A stretch of DNA of 64,000 nucleotides from assembly GCF_019645835.1 (NCBI RefSeq), contig NZ_CP080998.1:4774001-4838000 (forward strand). Direction: 5' to 3'. This document shows positions 1-8,903 of the stretch, in pieces. Below the pieces are notes generated by a model. That model saw nothing but the letters and a program-made list of their open reading frames with translations. It ran no database searches and had not been told where the DNA came from. Every line of letters starts with the position of its first letter. The first letter of the stretch is position 1. The DNA comes from Mycolicibacterium holsaticum DSM 44478 = JCM 12374 (GTDB lineage: Bacteria > Actinomycetota > Actinomycetes > Mycobacteriales > Mycobacteriaceae). The translations under genes and the position numbers were made by a program.

Positions 1-118
1 GGATGCGGGTGCGCGGACGGCCGTTGGCGTCGACGGTGGCCACCGACGCCCACACGATGGAGTGCGCCATCTCGACGAAGGCAGGCGCGATCTGCTCAAG
101 GGATGTCACGCCCGGCAC
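1..118 (-). CDS. Pyridoxamine 5'-phosphate oxidase-like protein, N-terminal fragment
   Basis: Only the first 39 codons lie in the window; the gene runs off the left edge. Reading leftward from a GTG at 118 the protein begins VPGVTSLEQIAPAF and reaches ASVATVDANGRPRTRI, the opening strand-turn-strand of the FMN-binding split-barrel (PNPOx-like) fold, where a small protein senses or oxidises flavin/B6-type ligands. The start sits one base after the stop of the 120-398 gene, so the two are probably co-transcribed. No clear ribosome-binding site is visible, so the start is tentative. The exact substrate cannot be told from this fragment. Confidence 0.6.
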   Translation of the reverse strand, partial: MPGVTSLEQIAPAFVEMAHSIVWASVATVDANGRPRTRI

Positions 119-119
119 T

Positions 120-398
120 CTACGTGGAGGGTGAGTCGTCCTTGCTGTCGCTGAACTTCGGGTTGCCCTCGTCGTCGAGCCAGTCGTTGACGGCGGTGCC
201 CGCGACCGCCCCACCGGTTCCGGGCATCGTGACGGTCGGGCGCTCCTCCTTGTAGTCCTTCGCCATTTCCCTGGCCTTCTCCCGGTGTTCCTCTGTCACC
301 TCGGGTTTGTCGGTGGGTGGCCGCTCTTCGGGTTTGTCGATGACCTGATGCTGATCATCCGTGCGGGGTTCGGCGCTCTGCCGTTCTTCGTTGGTCAT
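120..398 (-). CDS. Small hydrophilic hypothetical protein
   Basis: A 92-residue, highly charged protein with no membrane segment and no cysteine. The first 60 residues are rich in Glu, Lys, Asp and Pro and look disordered; the later part holds TMPGTGGAVAGTAVNDWLDDEGNP, split here as a Gly/Ala-rich turn followed by an acidic tail. I do not recognise a named domain. Such short acidic proteins are common conserved hypotheticals of mycobacteria. It precedes the truncated PNPOx-like gene by one base, which suggests a shared transcript. Confidence 0.6.
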   Translation of the reverse strand: MTNEERQSAEPRTDDQHQVIDKPEERPPTDKPEVTEEHREKAREMAKDYKEERPTVTMPGTGGAVAGTAVNDWLDDEGNPKFSDSKDDSPST

Positions 399-497
399 GG
401 CCTAACGACTGCCCCAACGGGGTGAATACAAAACCGGTGAGCCCCGGCCGGGACGCCCACCGGTCGCATATCGCGATGTGGCCCACGCCAACTGGAG

Positions 498-1091
498 TTA
501 GGCCGGCACCGTGCGTAGCGCCGCGGGCAGGCTGGGCAAAAAGTGGCGGGTGGCGAAGGCCCGGATGTCCTCGGCGGTGTCCAGCGGTGCGACGCTGGGC
601 AGCAGCAGCACCATCGCGGCGTAGCGCAGGATGGTGTCGGCCAGCTCCGTGACGGCGTCCTCTCCGATCCGCTCGGCGAACCCCGGCGGAAAGATGATCC
701 GCAGCGCTTCGGCCATCCGGTCGATCGCCGCCGCCCAGTGCTGGGTGGCCAGCTGCAGCACCAGCGCCGGCTCGTCGGTGACCATCCGGTGCAGCACCCG
801 GTGGCTGCGGAACTTCACGATCGAGAGGGTGAATGCCTCGACATAGTAGTTCGACTGCGGCCCAGCCTGTTTGAGTTCGTGCGCGATGTCGGCGAACAAC
901 GTCACGTTGCCGTGTTCGATGACGGCGGCGATCAGCTCGTCCTTGTTGGCGAAGCGCCGGTAGATCGTCGTGCGGCTGACGCGGGCGCGGCGCGCGACGT
1001 CCTCGAGCGCGACCCGCCGGAAGCCGTGCTGCTCGAACTCGACGACCGCGGCGTCGAGTATCGCCAGGGTGGTGGCGTCAGCCTCTGGCAT
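498..1091 (-). CDS. TetR/AcrR family transcriptional regulator
   Basis: N-terminal helix-turn-helix is clear: [31 protein letters not shown] is followed by [14 protein letters not shown], the TetR signature, at residues about 10-55. The remaining 140 residues form the variable ligand-binding domain. I chose the ATG at 1091 (197 aa); a start at 1106 is possible. It overlaps the end of the MpaB-like gene by 14 bases, so the pair is an operon and the regulator probably controls it through the palindrome at 1948-1967 upstream of the first gene. The ligand is unknown. Confidence 0.88.
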   Translation of the reverse strand: MPEADATTLAILDAAVVEFEQHGFRRVALEDVARRARVSRTTIYRRFANKDELIAAVIEHGNVTLFADIAHELKQAGPQSNYYVEAFTLSIVKFRSHRVLHRMVTDEPALVLQLATQHWAAAIDRMAEALRIIFPPGFAERIGEDAVTELADTILRYAAMVLLLPSVAPLDTAEDIRAFATRHFLPSLPAALRTVPA

Positions 1092-1935
1092 AGCCCTTGC
1101 ACGCATATCCGTTGTAGCGCAAGGTCATCGGCAGTCGGTCCCACAGCCAGTTCACCGGACGCGAACGCCAGAACGCGGCGAAGCGCTGGTATCTGCGCTC
1201 CTGGCGTTCGGTCCATGGCAGGCCGAGCATGCCGCGGGTGCGCGGCGGCATGCCGCCGGTGGTGAGGAAGGCCGCCAACGGGTTGAAGATCGGGGCGATC
1301 AGCCGCCACGCCAGTGGATGGACACCCTTGGGGCGCGGAAAGCCCTTGGTCACATAGCCGACGCCGTATTTCGCGGTGGGGTGCGCGACGACGATCTCGT
1401 CGATCATCCGGTCCCAGTAGCGTTCGAACTCGTCGTAGGTGGCCGGCATCGGCCGGTCGCTGACACCGTAGCGGCGGTACCACGTCTTGGACTCGAGGTA
1501 GATCTGTTCCTTCTCCTGGCGGCTGAGCCGCTTGACGAAAGTGTCGGCGAAGTACAGCACCTGTTCGACGAACGTCGCATGCGCCCAGAAGTAGGTGTCG
1601 GGATCCAGCGCGTGGTAGCGCGCGCCGTCAGGCATCTCGCCCTTGATGTCGGTGTGGAAGTCGCGGACCTGGGTGCCGGGGTGGTCGTCGTCGGAGCCGT
1701 ACACGGTGTTGAAGATCGGCGGCAGCGAGCGCTTGACCCTGGCGGCGGTGTCGTCGAAGAACACCGAGTGGTCGAGCACGCCCTGGCCGAGTTCAGCGAG
1801 CATGTTCTGCAGCACCGCGGGCCGCGGTCCGATGAGGAACATCCGGTTGTCGCCGAAATAGCGCCAGACCAGCGACTGCGGGCCCAGCGGCAGCGCATCG
1901 TCGAGGTGCTCGGACTTCTCCACCAACTCGGTCAT
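1078..1935 (-). CDS. MpaB-like oxygenase family protein (DUF2236)
   Basis: The 285-residue product starts at the ATG at 1935 ([19 protein letters not shown]); a longer reading to 2118 enters unrelated upstream sequence. It has the DUF2236/latex-clearing-protein-like pattern: [25 protein letters not shown] near the N-terminus, then [12 protein letters not shown] and a His-rich centre [13 protein letters not shown]. These families use a haem b or similar cofactor bound through conserved His and Arg; some members act in rubber oxygenation or mycophenolic acid cleavage. The true substrate here is unknown. It is first in an operon with the TetR gene that overlaps its 3' end. Confidence 0.82.
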   Translation of the reverse strand: MTELVEKSEHLDDALPLGPQSLVWRYFGDNRMFLIGPRPAVLQNMLAELGQGVLDHSVFFDDTAARVKRSLPPIFNTVYGSDDDHPGTQVRDFHTDIKGEMPDGARYHALDPDTYFWAHATFVEQVLYFADTFVKRLSRQEKEQIYLESKTWYRRYGVSDRPMPATYDEFERYWDRMIDEIVVAHPTAKYGVGYVTKGFPRPKGVHPLAWRLIAPIFNPLAAFLTTGGMPPRTRGMLGLPWTERQERRYQRFAAFWRSRPVNWLWDRLPMTLRYNGYACKGYARG

Positions 1936-1947
1936 GGGGAACAGTGT

Positions 1948-1967
1948 TACAAATTGTGCACTTTGTA
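1948..1967. promoter_or_regulatory. Candidate TetR operator upstream of the MpaB-like/TetR operon
   Basis: The 20-mer TACAAATTGTGCACTTTGTA has perfect 6-base outer arms (TACAAA/TTTGTA) and 16 of 20 positions agree with its own reverse complement. It lies 12 bases upstream of the ATG at 1935, a place where a bound TetR dimer would block transcription. That the neighbouring TetR protein binds it is inference. Confidence 0.6.
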
Positions 1968-1987
1968 CCAAGCGGTTGTGAGCGGCC

Positions 1988-2236
1988 TCACGGTCCCGGC
2001 GAGCGCCGTCGCAGCCGGGCGATACCCAGCACGGCCAGCACCCCGGCCACCGTCGCCAGCAGCAGGGACAGCCCCAGCAGCGGCGCGCTGTACACCACCG
2101 ACGACGTCGCGGGCTCACCGTCCAGCACCGGCCCGACCATGACCGTCGTGCTGGCCGCCAGCCAGCTCAGCACGCAGCCGACGGCCGCGACCACCGCCAG
2201 CGCCAGTTCGACCGCGGCGCGAACCGGTGCTCTCAC
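1988..2236 (-). CDS. Small two-TM membrane protein (Rv0514-like)
   Basis: Reading from a GTG at 2236 gives 82 residues, MRAPVRAAVELALAVVAAVG and onward, with two hydrophobic helices (about residues 8-28 and 48-68) and a basic C-terminal tail RRRSPGP. The GTG overlaps the stop of the preceding gene as GTGA, which supports translational coupling and fixes the start inside a much longer out-of-context reading frame. It is the last gene of the haem operon, in the place of M. tuberculosis Rv0514. Function is unknown. Confidence 0.7.
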   Translation of the reverse strand: MRAPVRAAVELALAVVAAVGCVLSWLAASTTVMVGPVLDGEPATSSVVYSAPLLGLSLLLATVAGVLAVLGIARLRRRSPGP

Positions 2237-2727
2237 GGCGTGCGGTCCGGTGGGATGCGTTCCTCGACCAGCTGGCTCAGCGCCATGCGCAGCTGGTGGT
2301 GCTTGCGCGCCCACGCCTGGGCGGCGCGGTCGTTGGCCAGCTTCAGCCCGATGCCGGTGCGGCCGCGCGGGACGCCGGTCAGCTCCCCGAGCGCGCGCGC
2401 CGACTGCCATTTCGGCTCTTCGGCACCCGTGGCCTCCGGATACACCCGCACGATGTCGTCGACGCTGATCCGTTCGGTGCCCTGCCGCAACGTATCCGGC
2501 GTCAACTCGACGGACGTGTGGATCCGCGCGGCCTTGACCTGGATGCCGAGAAATCCCGAAACCAACACCAGGAAGATGCCGGGCACCAGCAGCTGGATGC
2601 CGTAGCCGGCCGACGCCTGGATCAGGCCCATGGCGAGCGCCGCGGCGGGACCCGCGAGCACCCACCACCAACTGGCGCCCTGCTCGTAGAACAACACCTG
2701 CTGCGGTGTTGCGCTGCTCTGCGTCAC
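2233..2727 (-). CDS. DUF3093-like membrane protein (Rv0513-like)
   Basis: A 164-residue protein with two N-terminal transmembrane helices after the aromatic motif EQGASWWWVLAG, then a soluble region of about 90 residues (ELTPDTLRQGTERISVDDIVRVYPE and a later RTGIGLKLANDRAAQAW). That order of a WWW-containing first helix, a second helix and a beta-rich tail is typical of DUF3093 proteins of actinobacteria. The GTG start at 2727 overlaps the stop of the gene before it by 4 bases, and its own stop overlaps the next start. Role unknown; it travels with hemB. Confidence 0.75.
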   Translation of the reverse strand: MTQSSATPQQVLFYEQGASWWWVLAGPAAALAMGLIQASAGYGIQLLVPGIFLVLVSGFLGIQVKAARIHTSVELTPDTLRQGTERISVDDIVRVYPEATGAEEPKWQSARALGELTGVPRGRTGIGLKLANDRAAQAWARKHHQLRMALSQLVEERIPPDRTP

Positions 2728-3095
2728 TGGATGTCCTCCTGCATGGGTTCACCTCGCCGCGTCATCAACACGGCGCCGGCGATCAGCGGCAGGATCGCCA
2801 ACAACGTAAGTAGGTGCACGACGCCCAGTGCGGCGGTCAGACCGACCCACACCGCGGTCACCAACGCCAGCGCCACCGCGGCCCGGCGGAACCGCGTGTC
2901 GCCCTTGCGGCTTCGCCCGGCCAGAAACGCCATCGCGGCGCCCACCACGACGGTGACGACACCGCCGGCGCGAAACACCGTGGGCAGGTTCACCGATGCG
3001 GTCAGCAAGCCGCCCACCATCAGCATCACCGCAGCACCCACCCAGCACCAGAACGCGGCGCTGACAAGGGTCGGTCGGGGCTGTGCGGCGGTCAT
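2724..3095 (-). CDS. Conserved membrane protein, four TM helices
   Basis: 123 residues, mostly hydrophobic, with about four membrane helices separated by short basic loops (AFLAGRSRKGDTRFRRA in the middle) and a polar C-terminus RRGEPMQEDIQ. No catalytic motif is visible and I cannot assign a function. It starts at ATG 3095, 12 bases after the stop of the upstream membrane protein, and overlaps the next gene by 4 bases, so it is part of the hemB transcript. Confidence 0.75.
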   Translation of the reverse strand: MTAAQPRPTLVSAAFWCWVGAAVMLMVGGLLTASVNLPTVFRAGGVVTVVVGAAMAFLAGRSRKGDTRFRRAAVALALVTAVWVGLTAALGVVHLLTLLAILPLIAGAVLMTRRGEPMQEDIQ

Positions 3096-3107
3096 TGTCG
3101 GGCCAGC

Positions 3108-3536
3108 CTAACGGGTGAAGAACGGGTGGGCGTCCTTGCGGTGCAACAGCACCGCCCCCCCGATGATCAGCACCGATCCCACGATGGCGCACACCGCATA
3201 TGTGAAGGCCGCCGCGGTGTGGCGTTCCTCGGCGAACAAGCTGCTCGCCATGTACACCACCGACGCGACGCCGCCGCCGGTCAGCAGCGTGCGGGCCCAC
3301 CGGTAGCCGTGGCGCATCAGGATCTGGAAAGTCAGCACCACCGCGAACAGATTGACCACGAACATCACCGAAACCACCGCTACCGGCATCGGCACGTGGT
3401 GTTCAGCCGAACCCAGCACATCGACGAGATAACCGGTCACCGTCAGCGGCAGCGCGATCACCCACAGCCAGAACCCTGTTTCGACGTCGGGCGGCCGGCC
3501 GCCGGGCGCCCGCGGCTCGTCCGGATCCGAGATCAC
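3108..3536 (-). CDS. Conserved membrane protein, four TM helices
   Basis: 142 residues: a polar Pro/Asp-rich N-terminus (ISDPDEPRAPGGRPPDVET), four hydrophobic helices, and a short cytoplasmic end HRKDAHPFFTR. The GTG start at 3536 overlaps the hemB stop in the arrangement GTGA, so translation is likely coupled to hemB. No known domain is recognised; with the two membrane proteins that follow it forms a conserved tail of the haem operon. Confidence 0.77.
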   Translation of the reverse strand: MISDPDEPRAPGGRPPDVETGFWLWVIALPLTVTGYLVDVLGSAEHHVPMPVAVVSVMFVVNLFAVVLTFQILMRHGYRWARTLLTGGGVASVVYMASSLFAEERHTAAAFTYAVCAIVGSVLIIGGAVLLHRKDAHPFFTR

Positions 3537-4510
3537 GCCAACCAGCCGGCGGCCTCGGCCGCCCAGTACGTCAGCACGATGTCGGCACCGGCCCGCCTGA
3601 TGCCGGTCAGCGTCTCCAGCGCGACGGTGCGCAGGTCGATCCAGCCGTTGGCGGCCGCGGCGCTGATCATCGCGTACTCACCCGAAACCTGGTATGCGGC
3701 AACGGGTACCGGCGACACCTCAGCGGCCGCGCGCACGATGTCCAGGTAGCCCATCGCCGGCTTGATCATGACGATGTCGGCGCCCTCGTCGATGTCCAGC
3801 GCCACCTCGTGCATCGCCTCGCGGGCGTTGCCGGGCTCCTGCTGATACGTGCGGCGGTCCCCGCTGAGGCTGGAGGCCACGGCCTCGCGGAACGGGCCGT
3901 AGAAGCCCGATGCGAATTTCGCGGCGTAGGCCAGGATCACGGTGTCGGTATGACCTGCCGCGTCCAGGCCGTCGCGGATCGCGGCGACCTGACCGTCCAT
4001 CATGCCGCTCGGACCGACCACGTGCGCACCGGCATCGGCTTGTGCCACAGCAAGTTCCACGTAGCGGGTGTTGGTCGCGTCGTTGTCGACGCGGCCGGTC
4101 GCGTCCAGCACCCCGCAGTGTCCGTGGTCGGTGAACTCGTCGAGGCAGGTGTCGGCCATCAGCACCGTGTCGTCACCCAGATCCTTGGCCAGGTCGCGCA
4201 GCGCGGCGTTGAGGACGCCGTCCTGCGCCACCCCGATCGACCCGGTGGCGTCCTTGTCGTCGTCGCGCGGCACCCCGAACAGCATCAGCCCGCCCACCCC
4301 CGCGGCGACCGCGTCGGCGGCGGCGCGACGCAATGAGTCGCGGGTGTGCTGCACGACGCCGGGCATGGAGGAGATGGGCCGCGGCTCGTCGATGCCATCG
4401 GCGACGAACATCGGCAGCACGAGATGCCGTGGCTCAAGCGATGTTTCAGCGACCAGGCGGCGTATCGCCGGGCTGGATCGCAGCCGGCGAGGGCGGTGAC
4501 GCGGGAACAT
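3533..4510 (-). CDS. hemB: Delta-aminolevulinic acid dehydratase (porphobilinogen synthase)
   Basis: Condenses two 5-aminolevulinates to porphobilinogen in haem and corrinoid synthesis. The 325-residue protein starts at ATG 4510 (MFPRHRPRRLRSSPAIRRLV); readings further upstream are not HemB-like. Schiff-base lysines are in AYAAKFASGFYGPF and IVMIKPAMGYLDI, and the metal-site loop reads ADTCLDEFTDHGHCGVL, keeping two cysteines rather than the three of the zinc enzymes or the Asp set of plant enzymes. Length matches the family. It follows hemD by 47 bases and overlaps the next gene by 4. Confidence 0.97.
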   Translation of the reverse strand: MFPRHRPRRLRSSPAIRRLVAETSLEPRHLVLPMFVADGIDEPRPISSMPGVVQHTRDSLRRAAADAVAAGVGGLMLFGVPRDDDKDATGSIGVAQDGVLNAALRDLAKDLGDDTVLMADTCLDEFTDHGHCGVLDATGRVDNDATNTRYVELAVAQADAGAHVVGPSGMMDGQVAAIRDGLDAAGHTDTVILAYAAKFASGFYGPFREAVASSLSGDRRTYQQEPGNAREAMHEVALDIDEGADIVMIKPAMGYLDIVRAAAEVSPVPVAAYQVSGEYAMISAAAANGWIDLRTVALETLTGIRRAGADIVLTYWAAEAAGWLA

Positions 4511-4557
4511 GGATGAGCGCTCGCGCGAAGACCCTGTCACTGCGGCTCCTCCCGTCG

Positions 4558-6216
4558 CTACCGCCGGCGACTCTTCTTGCGCGGCGGCGGCAGCGCACCC
4601 TCGGCCCGCAGCCGGGCGGCGTGCTCGGCCAGCGCGTCGACCAGCGGGCCCACCGCGGCGACCTCCGGCTGCACGTCCACGCGCAGACCGAATTCCGCTG
4701 CGGTCTCGGCGGTTTTGGGGCCGATGCACGCGACGATGGTGCGCGCATGCGGTTTACCGGCGATGCCGACCAGGTTGCGCACCGTGGAACTCGACGTGAA
4801 GCACACCGCGTCGAAGCCACCGGTCTTGATCATCTCGCGGGTATGCGCAGGCGGCGGCGCGGCGCGCACCGTCCGGTACGCGGTGACGTCCTCGATCTCC
4901 CACCCGCGCTCACGCAGCCCCTCGGCCAGCGTCTCGGTCGCGATGTCCGCGCGCGGCAACAGCACTCGGTTCACCGGGTCGAAAACGTCGTCGTAGGGCG
5001 GGAAGTCGTCGAGCAGGCCCAGCGAGGACTGCTCACCTGAGGGCACCAGCTCGGGTTCGATGCCGAAGGCACGCACCCGGTCCGCGGTGGCCTGGCCCAC
5101 GCAGGCGATCTTCACCCCGGAGAAGGCGCGCGCGTCGAGGCCGAACTCGTTGAACTTCTCCCACACCGCGCGCACCGCGTTGGTCGAGGTGAACACCACC
5201 CACTGGAACCGGCCGTCGACCAGTCCCTTGACCGCGCGCTCCATCTGCGCGGGGCTGCGCGGCGGTTCGACGGCGATGGTCGGCACCTCGATCGGCGTCG
5301 CGCCGTGGCCCACCAGCTTTTCGCTCATCTCACCGGCCTGGTCCTTGGTGCGGGGCACCAGCACGGTCCAGCCGTACAGCGCGCGGCTCTCCCACCAGTT
5401 CAGCTTGGCGCGGTGGTTCACCGTCTTACCGATCGTCACCACCAGCGGACCGGCCAGCGGGCCCGTCGCCGGTTCGATGCCGGCCGGCTTCTCCAGCACC
5501 GCCTTGTCCAGCAGGCCGCCCAGCGTGGTCTCCACCGAACGCTGCTGGCACGTCGTGCCGTTGGCGGTCACCACGGCCGGCGTGGTGTCGGTCAGCCCGT
5601 ACTCGATCAGCGTGCGCGCCGCGTCCGGCAGATGCGTCGCGGTGGCGTGCAGGATCAGCGGGCCGGGCGCAGCGGCCAGCGCCGCCCAGTCGACGTCACC
5701 GCGCACATCGGCGACGGTGTGCGCCGATCCCAGCGGCAACCCGGCATAGGTGGGCACCGCGGTGGTGTCGGGCAGCCCCGGCACGATCTCGAAGTTCAGG
5801 TGCGTCTTCGCCAACGCCGACACCTCCGTGATCACCGCGTCGATCGACAGCGGGTCACCCGCCACCAACCGCACCACGTCGACACCCGTGCGGGCCTCGG
5901 TGGCCAGCGCCTTGGCGACCTCGGCCGGATCGCCGACGGCCGACCGGATGTCCGGGCCGCCGGGGATCATCGAGCTTTCGCCGTCGGCGTCGGTGGGCGC
6001 TTCGGCTGGCTCTGGCCCCGCCGGTGGCGGCAACTCGGAGCCCACCAGCGTCCGCACCGCTTCGGGCACGTCGGGATCGGTGAACACCAGGGCGGCGTTG
6101 GCCAACACCGCGCGGGCCCGCAACGTCAGCAGGCCCGGATCACCCGGACCCGAGCCGACGAACGTGATGTGGCCCGGCTTCGCCCTGCGACCTCGCCCGC
6201 TACTGTGGCCTGTCAT
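4558..6216 (-). CDS. hemD: Fused uroporphyrinogen-III methyltransferase/uroporphyrinogen-III synthase
   Basis: 552 residues with two modules. Residues about 14-260 are a tetrapyrrole methylase fold (HITFVGSGPGDPGLLTLRA at the start, the SAM-site glycine loop), and residues about 275-530 are the HemD synthase that cyclises hydroxymethylbilane (LVPRTKDQAGEMSEKL, VFTSTNAVRAVWEKF, FTSSSTVRNLV). The C-terminus PPPRKKSRRR is basic. The fusion is the usual mycobacterial form, so one gene can feed both haem and sirohaem/cobalamin branches. It starts at ATG 6216, 16 bases after the hemC stop, inside the hemA-C-D-B operon. Confidence 0.95.
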   Translation of the reverse strand: MTGHSSGRGRRAKPGHITFVGSGPGDPGLLTLRARAVLANAALVFTDPDVPEAVRTLVGSELPPPAGPEPAEAPTDADGESSMIPGGPDIRSAVGDPAEVAKALATEARTGVDVVRLVAGDPLSIDAVITEVSALAKTHLNFEIVPGLPDTTAVPTYAGLPLGSAHTVADVRGDVDWAALAAAPGPLILHATATHLPDAARTLIEYGLTDTTPAVVTANGTTCQQRSVETTLGGLLDKAVLEKPAGIEPATGPLAGPLVVTIGKTVNHRAKLNWWESRALYGWTVLVPRTKDQAGEMSEKLVGHGATPIEVPTIAVEPPRSPAQMERAVKGLVDGRFQWVVFTSTNAVRAVWEKFNEFGLDARAFSGVKIACVGQATADRVRAFGIEPELVPSGEQSSLGLLDDFPPYDDVFDPVNRVLLPRADIATETLAEGLRERGWEIEDVTAYRTVRAAPPPAHTREMIKTGGFDAVCFTSSSTVRNLVGIAGKPHARTIVACIGPKTAETAAEFGLRVDVQPEVAAVGPLVDALAEHAARLRAEGALPPPRKKSRRR

Positions 6217-6232
6217 CTCTCGTCACTCCGCT

Positions 6233-7183
6233 CTACAGCTCAGTGCGACCCGCCATGATTTCGCGCGCACCGAGATCGAACAGCTCCCTGGCCACCGAGA
6301 GCCCCAACTCTCGTGCCCGATCGGGAGTTCCGATCCCGGACGCGCGGATCACGTCGGATCCGTCCAGCGCCGCCACGCATCCGCGCAGCGACAGCTCTTC
6401 GAAGACGCGGCCGTCCTCATCGATGGACTCGACCACCTCGGCGATCGCGCCCACCGGTGCGGAACAACCCGCCTCCAGTTCGGCGAGCAGGGCTCGTTCA
6501 GCGGTGATTGCTGCGCGTGTGTCGGCGTCGTCCAACTCCGCCAGCTGCGCGGCAAGCTCGGTGTCGTCCGCGCGGCACTCCACCGCGAGCGCACCTTGAG
6601 CCGGCGCTGGCAACATCTGCACCGGCTCGAGAGTCTCGGTGACATCGGCCAGCCGTCCGATGCGGGACAGTCCCGCCCGTGCGACCACGATGCCGTCGAG
6701 ATCACCGTTGCTAACCCTGTTCAACCTGGTATCTAGGTTGCCTCTTAGGGGGCGGATTTCCAAACCGAGACCCAATGCTCTAAGCTGTGCGATCCGCCGC
6801 GGGCTCGATGTGCCGATCGCCGAGCCCGCCGGCAACTCCCCGAGCACCATTCCGTCGCGGGCCACCAGAGCGTCGCGAGCATCCTCGCGCGGCGGCGTTG
6901 CGGCGATCGTGAACCGCGGATCGACGGCGGTCGGCAAATCTTTACAGGAGTGCACGGCCATGTCGACGCGCCCGTCGTGGATGGCCTCGCGCAGGGCGGC
7001 GGTGAACACCCCGACGCCGATGTCGACGATCGGTCCCAGGTTGCGGTCACCTTCGGTGGAGATGATCACCAGCTCGGCGTCGTATCCGCGGGCGGTCAAC
7101 GCGTCCAGGACGGTACCGGCCTGGGTGGTGGCCAGCAGGCTGCCGCGGGTGCCGATCCGAAGTTTAGGGCGACGTTTCGTCAA
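6233..7183 (-). CDS. hemC: Hydroxymethylbilane synthase (porphobilinogen deaminase)
   Basis: Joins four porphobilinogens into the linear tetrapyrrole. 316 residues; typical motifs are [15 protein letters not shown] at the N-terminus, the Arg-rich [12 protein letters not shown], the NLDTRLNRV loop, and the cofactor cysteine in [14 protein letters not shown] that carries the dipyrromethane. The best start is a TTG at 7183, only three bases after the hemA stop; no ATG or GTG gives a better N-terminus, and close spacing to hemA may help it initiate by coupling. Confidence 0.96.
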   Translation of the reverse strand: MTKRRPKLRIGTRGSLLATTQAGTVLDALTARGYDAELVIISTEGDRNLGPIVDIGVGVFTAALREAIHDGRVDMAVHSCKDLPTAVDPRFTIAATPPREDARDALVARDGMVLGELPAGSAIGTSSPRRIAQLRALGLGLEIRPLRGNLDTRLNRVSNGDLDGIVVARAGLSRIGRLADVTETLEPVQMLPAPAQGALAVECRADDTELAAQLAELDDADTRAAITAERALLAELEAGCSAPVGAIAEVVESIDEDGRVFEELSLRGCVAALDGSDVIRASGIGTPDRARELGLSVARELFDLGAREIMAGRTEL

Positions 7184-7186
7184 GCG

Positions 7187-8530
7187 TTACTCGGTCTTGT
7201 CGTTTTCGGTTGCCACTAAAGGCAATTCACCAGCGGCCACGGCGTCCACGGCTTGCTGGTCGAGCTCGAACAGTTCGCGCAGCGCCTCGGCGTAGCTGTC
7301 GCCGCCCGGCGCGCTGGCCAGTTGTTTGACCCGCACGGTCGGTGCGTGCAGCAGCTTGTCGACCACCCGCCGCACGGTCTTGGCGACCTCGGCGCGGTGG
7401 GCGGCGTTCAACTCCGGCAGCCGGTTGTCCAGCCGCAGCAACTCGGCCTCGACCACGTCGGCGGCCCGCTGCCGCAGCGCGGTGACGGTCGGGGTGACCT
7501 CCGACATGCGCTGCCCGGCCAGGTAGTTGGCTACCTCGGCGGCGACGATCGAACGGGCGGCTTCGGCGTCGGAGGCCGCGGCGCGCGCGGTGGGCTCGCG
7601 CTGGATGCGCTCCATGTCCACGACGTACACCCCGGGCAAACCGGTGATCGCCGGGTCGACGTCGCGGGGCATGCCTAGGTCGCAGATCACCAGTTGTTCG
7701 CGCTCCGAGCGGCCGGCCAGGCCGCGGTGCGCGTCGGCCAGCGAGACCACCGGGCGCACCGCGCCGGTGCACGACACCACCACGTGGGCGTCGCCGAGGA
7801 CACCCGGCAGGTGGTCGAGCGGAAACGCGTCGGCGACGACGCCCTGGGCGCGCACATGCTGCGCCAGGCGCCGGGCCCGGGGCAGCGACCGGTTCACCAC
7901 GTGCACGTTCTCGATGCCGGCGCGGATGAGCTGCTTGGCCGACAGCGAGCCCATCGAGCCCGCGCCGATCACGACCGCGCTGCGGCCGGCCAGCGAGCCC
8001 AGCTTCGCTTCGGCGATGCCCAGCGCCACCGACACCACCGACGTGCCCGCGGCGTCGATGCCGGTCTCGGTGTGCACCCGCTTACCCACCGAGAGGGCGC
8101 GCTGGGAGAGTTCGTGCAGCGTGCGGCCGACGGTGCGGTTGGCCTCCGCGGCGGCGTACGCCCGGCGCACCTGCCCGAGCACCTGCTGTTCGCCGATCAC
8201 CGCCGAGTCCAGGCCGCTGGTCACCGCGAACATGTGCTCGACGGCCGCCTCGGCGTAGCGCACGTAGGCGTATTTGGTCAGGTCGCCCAGCGACATGCCG
8301 GAATGGTCGGAGAGCACCTGCCCGATCACCGAAAGGCCGCCGTGGAACGCCTCGACGACGGCGTAGACCTCGACGCGGTTGCAGGTGGACAGCACCATCG
8401 CCTCGGTCACCAGAGGCGACTGCAGCACCTGGTCGACGATCTTGGCCTGTTCGGCCTCGTCGGTGCTCAGTTGTTCGAGGACCGACACCGGCGCGCTGCG
8501 GTGCGAAACACCGAAAAGCAATACGCTCAC
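7187..8530 (-). CDS. hemA: Glutamyl-tRNA reductase
   Basis: First committed step of C5-pathway tetrapyrrole synthesis: NADPH-dependent reduction of Glu-tRNA to glutamate-1-semialdehyde. 447 residues from GTG 8530. The catalytic cysteine is Cys50 in [12 protein letters not shown]; the NADPH domain has [16 protein letters not shown]; the C-terminal dimerisation helices end in [14 protein letters not shown]. It heads the hem operon and is preceded by an 80-base leader with nested inverted repeats (8561-8615), a possible control point for haem supply. A hemL gene is not in the window. Confidence 0.97.
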   Translation of the reverse strand: MSVLLFGVSHRSAPVSVLEQLSTDEAEQAKIVDQVLQSPLVTEAMVLSTCNRVEVYAVVEAFHGGLSVIGQVLSDHSGMSLGDLTKYAYVRYAEAAVEHMFAVTSGLDSAVIGEQQVLGQVRRAYAAAEANRTVGRTLHELSQRALSVGKRVHTETGIDAAGTSVVSVALGIAEAKLGSLAGRSAVVIGAGSMGSLSAKQLIRAGIENVHVVNRSLPRARRLAQHVRAQGVVADAFPLDHLPGVLGDAHVVVSCTGAVRPVVSLADAHRGLAGRSEREQLVICDLGMPRDVDPAITGLPGVYVVDMERIQREPTARAAASDAEAARSIVAAEVANYLAGQRMSEVTPTVTALRQRAADVVEAELLRLDNRLPELNAAHRAEVAKTVRRVVDKLLHAPTVRVKQLASAPGGDSYAEALRELFELDQQAVDAVAAGELPLVATENDKTE

Positions 8531-8560
8531 GGCCGCATCACCATGTCATCCAAGGTAGTC

Positions 8561-8615
8561 GGTGAACAGTTAGGTAACCAAATTTCGCGACTTCTGCTGC
8601 GAAACTGTGTTCACC
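8561..8615 (-). promoter_or_regulatory. Nested inverted repeat in the hemA leader
   Basis: Outer arms GGTGAACA (8561-8568) and TGTTCACC (8608-8615) pair perfectly, with three more pairs after a two-base bulge; inside lies TTTCGC (8583-8588) pairing with GCGAAA (8599-8604). The element fills most of the space between the glutaredoxin-like stop (which it overlaps) and the hemA GTG. It could be a leader hairpin controlling hemA or an operator; which one is not decidable from sequence. There is no U-tract, so a classical intrinsic terminator is less likely. Confidence 0.4.
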
Positions 8616-8865
8616 TGGCCAGGTCGGCCCGCAACCGCGGTTCGTCGACCTCCCAGTAGCTGTGCTCGCTGCCGTCGAGCAACACCACCGGGAGGCGGTC
8701 GCCGAACTCAGCGCGCAGCGTCGAATCTCCGGCGGCCGCGGCGGCGTCGACGTCGGTGATCGTCAATGCGAACCCCAGCTCGTCGGCCAGCCGCTGGAGC
8801 TGGGTGGCCGCCCCCGTACAGATCACACAGCCCTCACGCGTCAGCAACTCCACCCGCCGGTCCAT
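8611..8865 (-). CDS. Glutaredoxin-like protein (DUF836-type)
   Basis: 84 residues with a short thioredoxin fold: RRVELLTREGCVICTGAATQL at the N-terminus carries the CxxC pair (Cys-Val-Ile-Cys) and RLPVVLLDGSE holds the cis-proline strand. It corresponds in place to Rv0508 just ahead of hemA. Expected role is thiol-disulfide exchange in the cytoplasm; a link to HemA, whose catalytic cysteine is redox sensitive, is only suggested by the conserved neighbourhood. Divergent from serB1 with a 38-base gap. Confidence 0.85.
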   Translation of the reverse strand: MDRRVELLTREGCVICTGAATQLQRLADELGFALTITDVDAAAAAGDSTLRAEFGDRLPVVLLDGSEHSYWEVDEPRLRADLAR

Positions 8866-8903
8866 GTCGCAAGTATCGCCGGTGCGTGACTTAGGGTTGA
8901 TTC

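Noticed and set aside
4558-6216. Possible split of the hemD region into separate cobA and hemD genes.
   Set aside because: The frame is continuous and the fused form is normal in mycobacteria.
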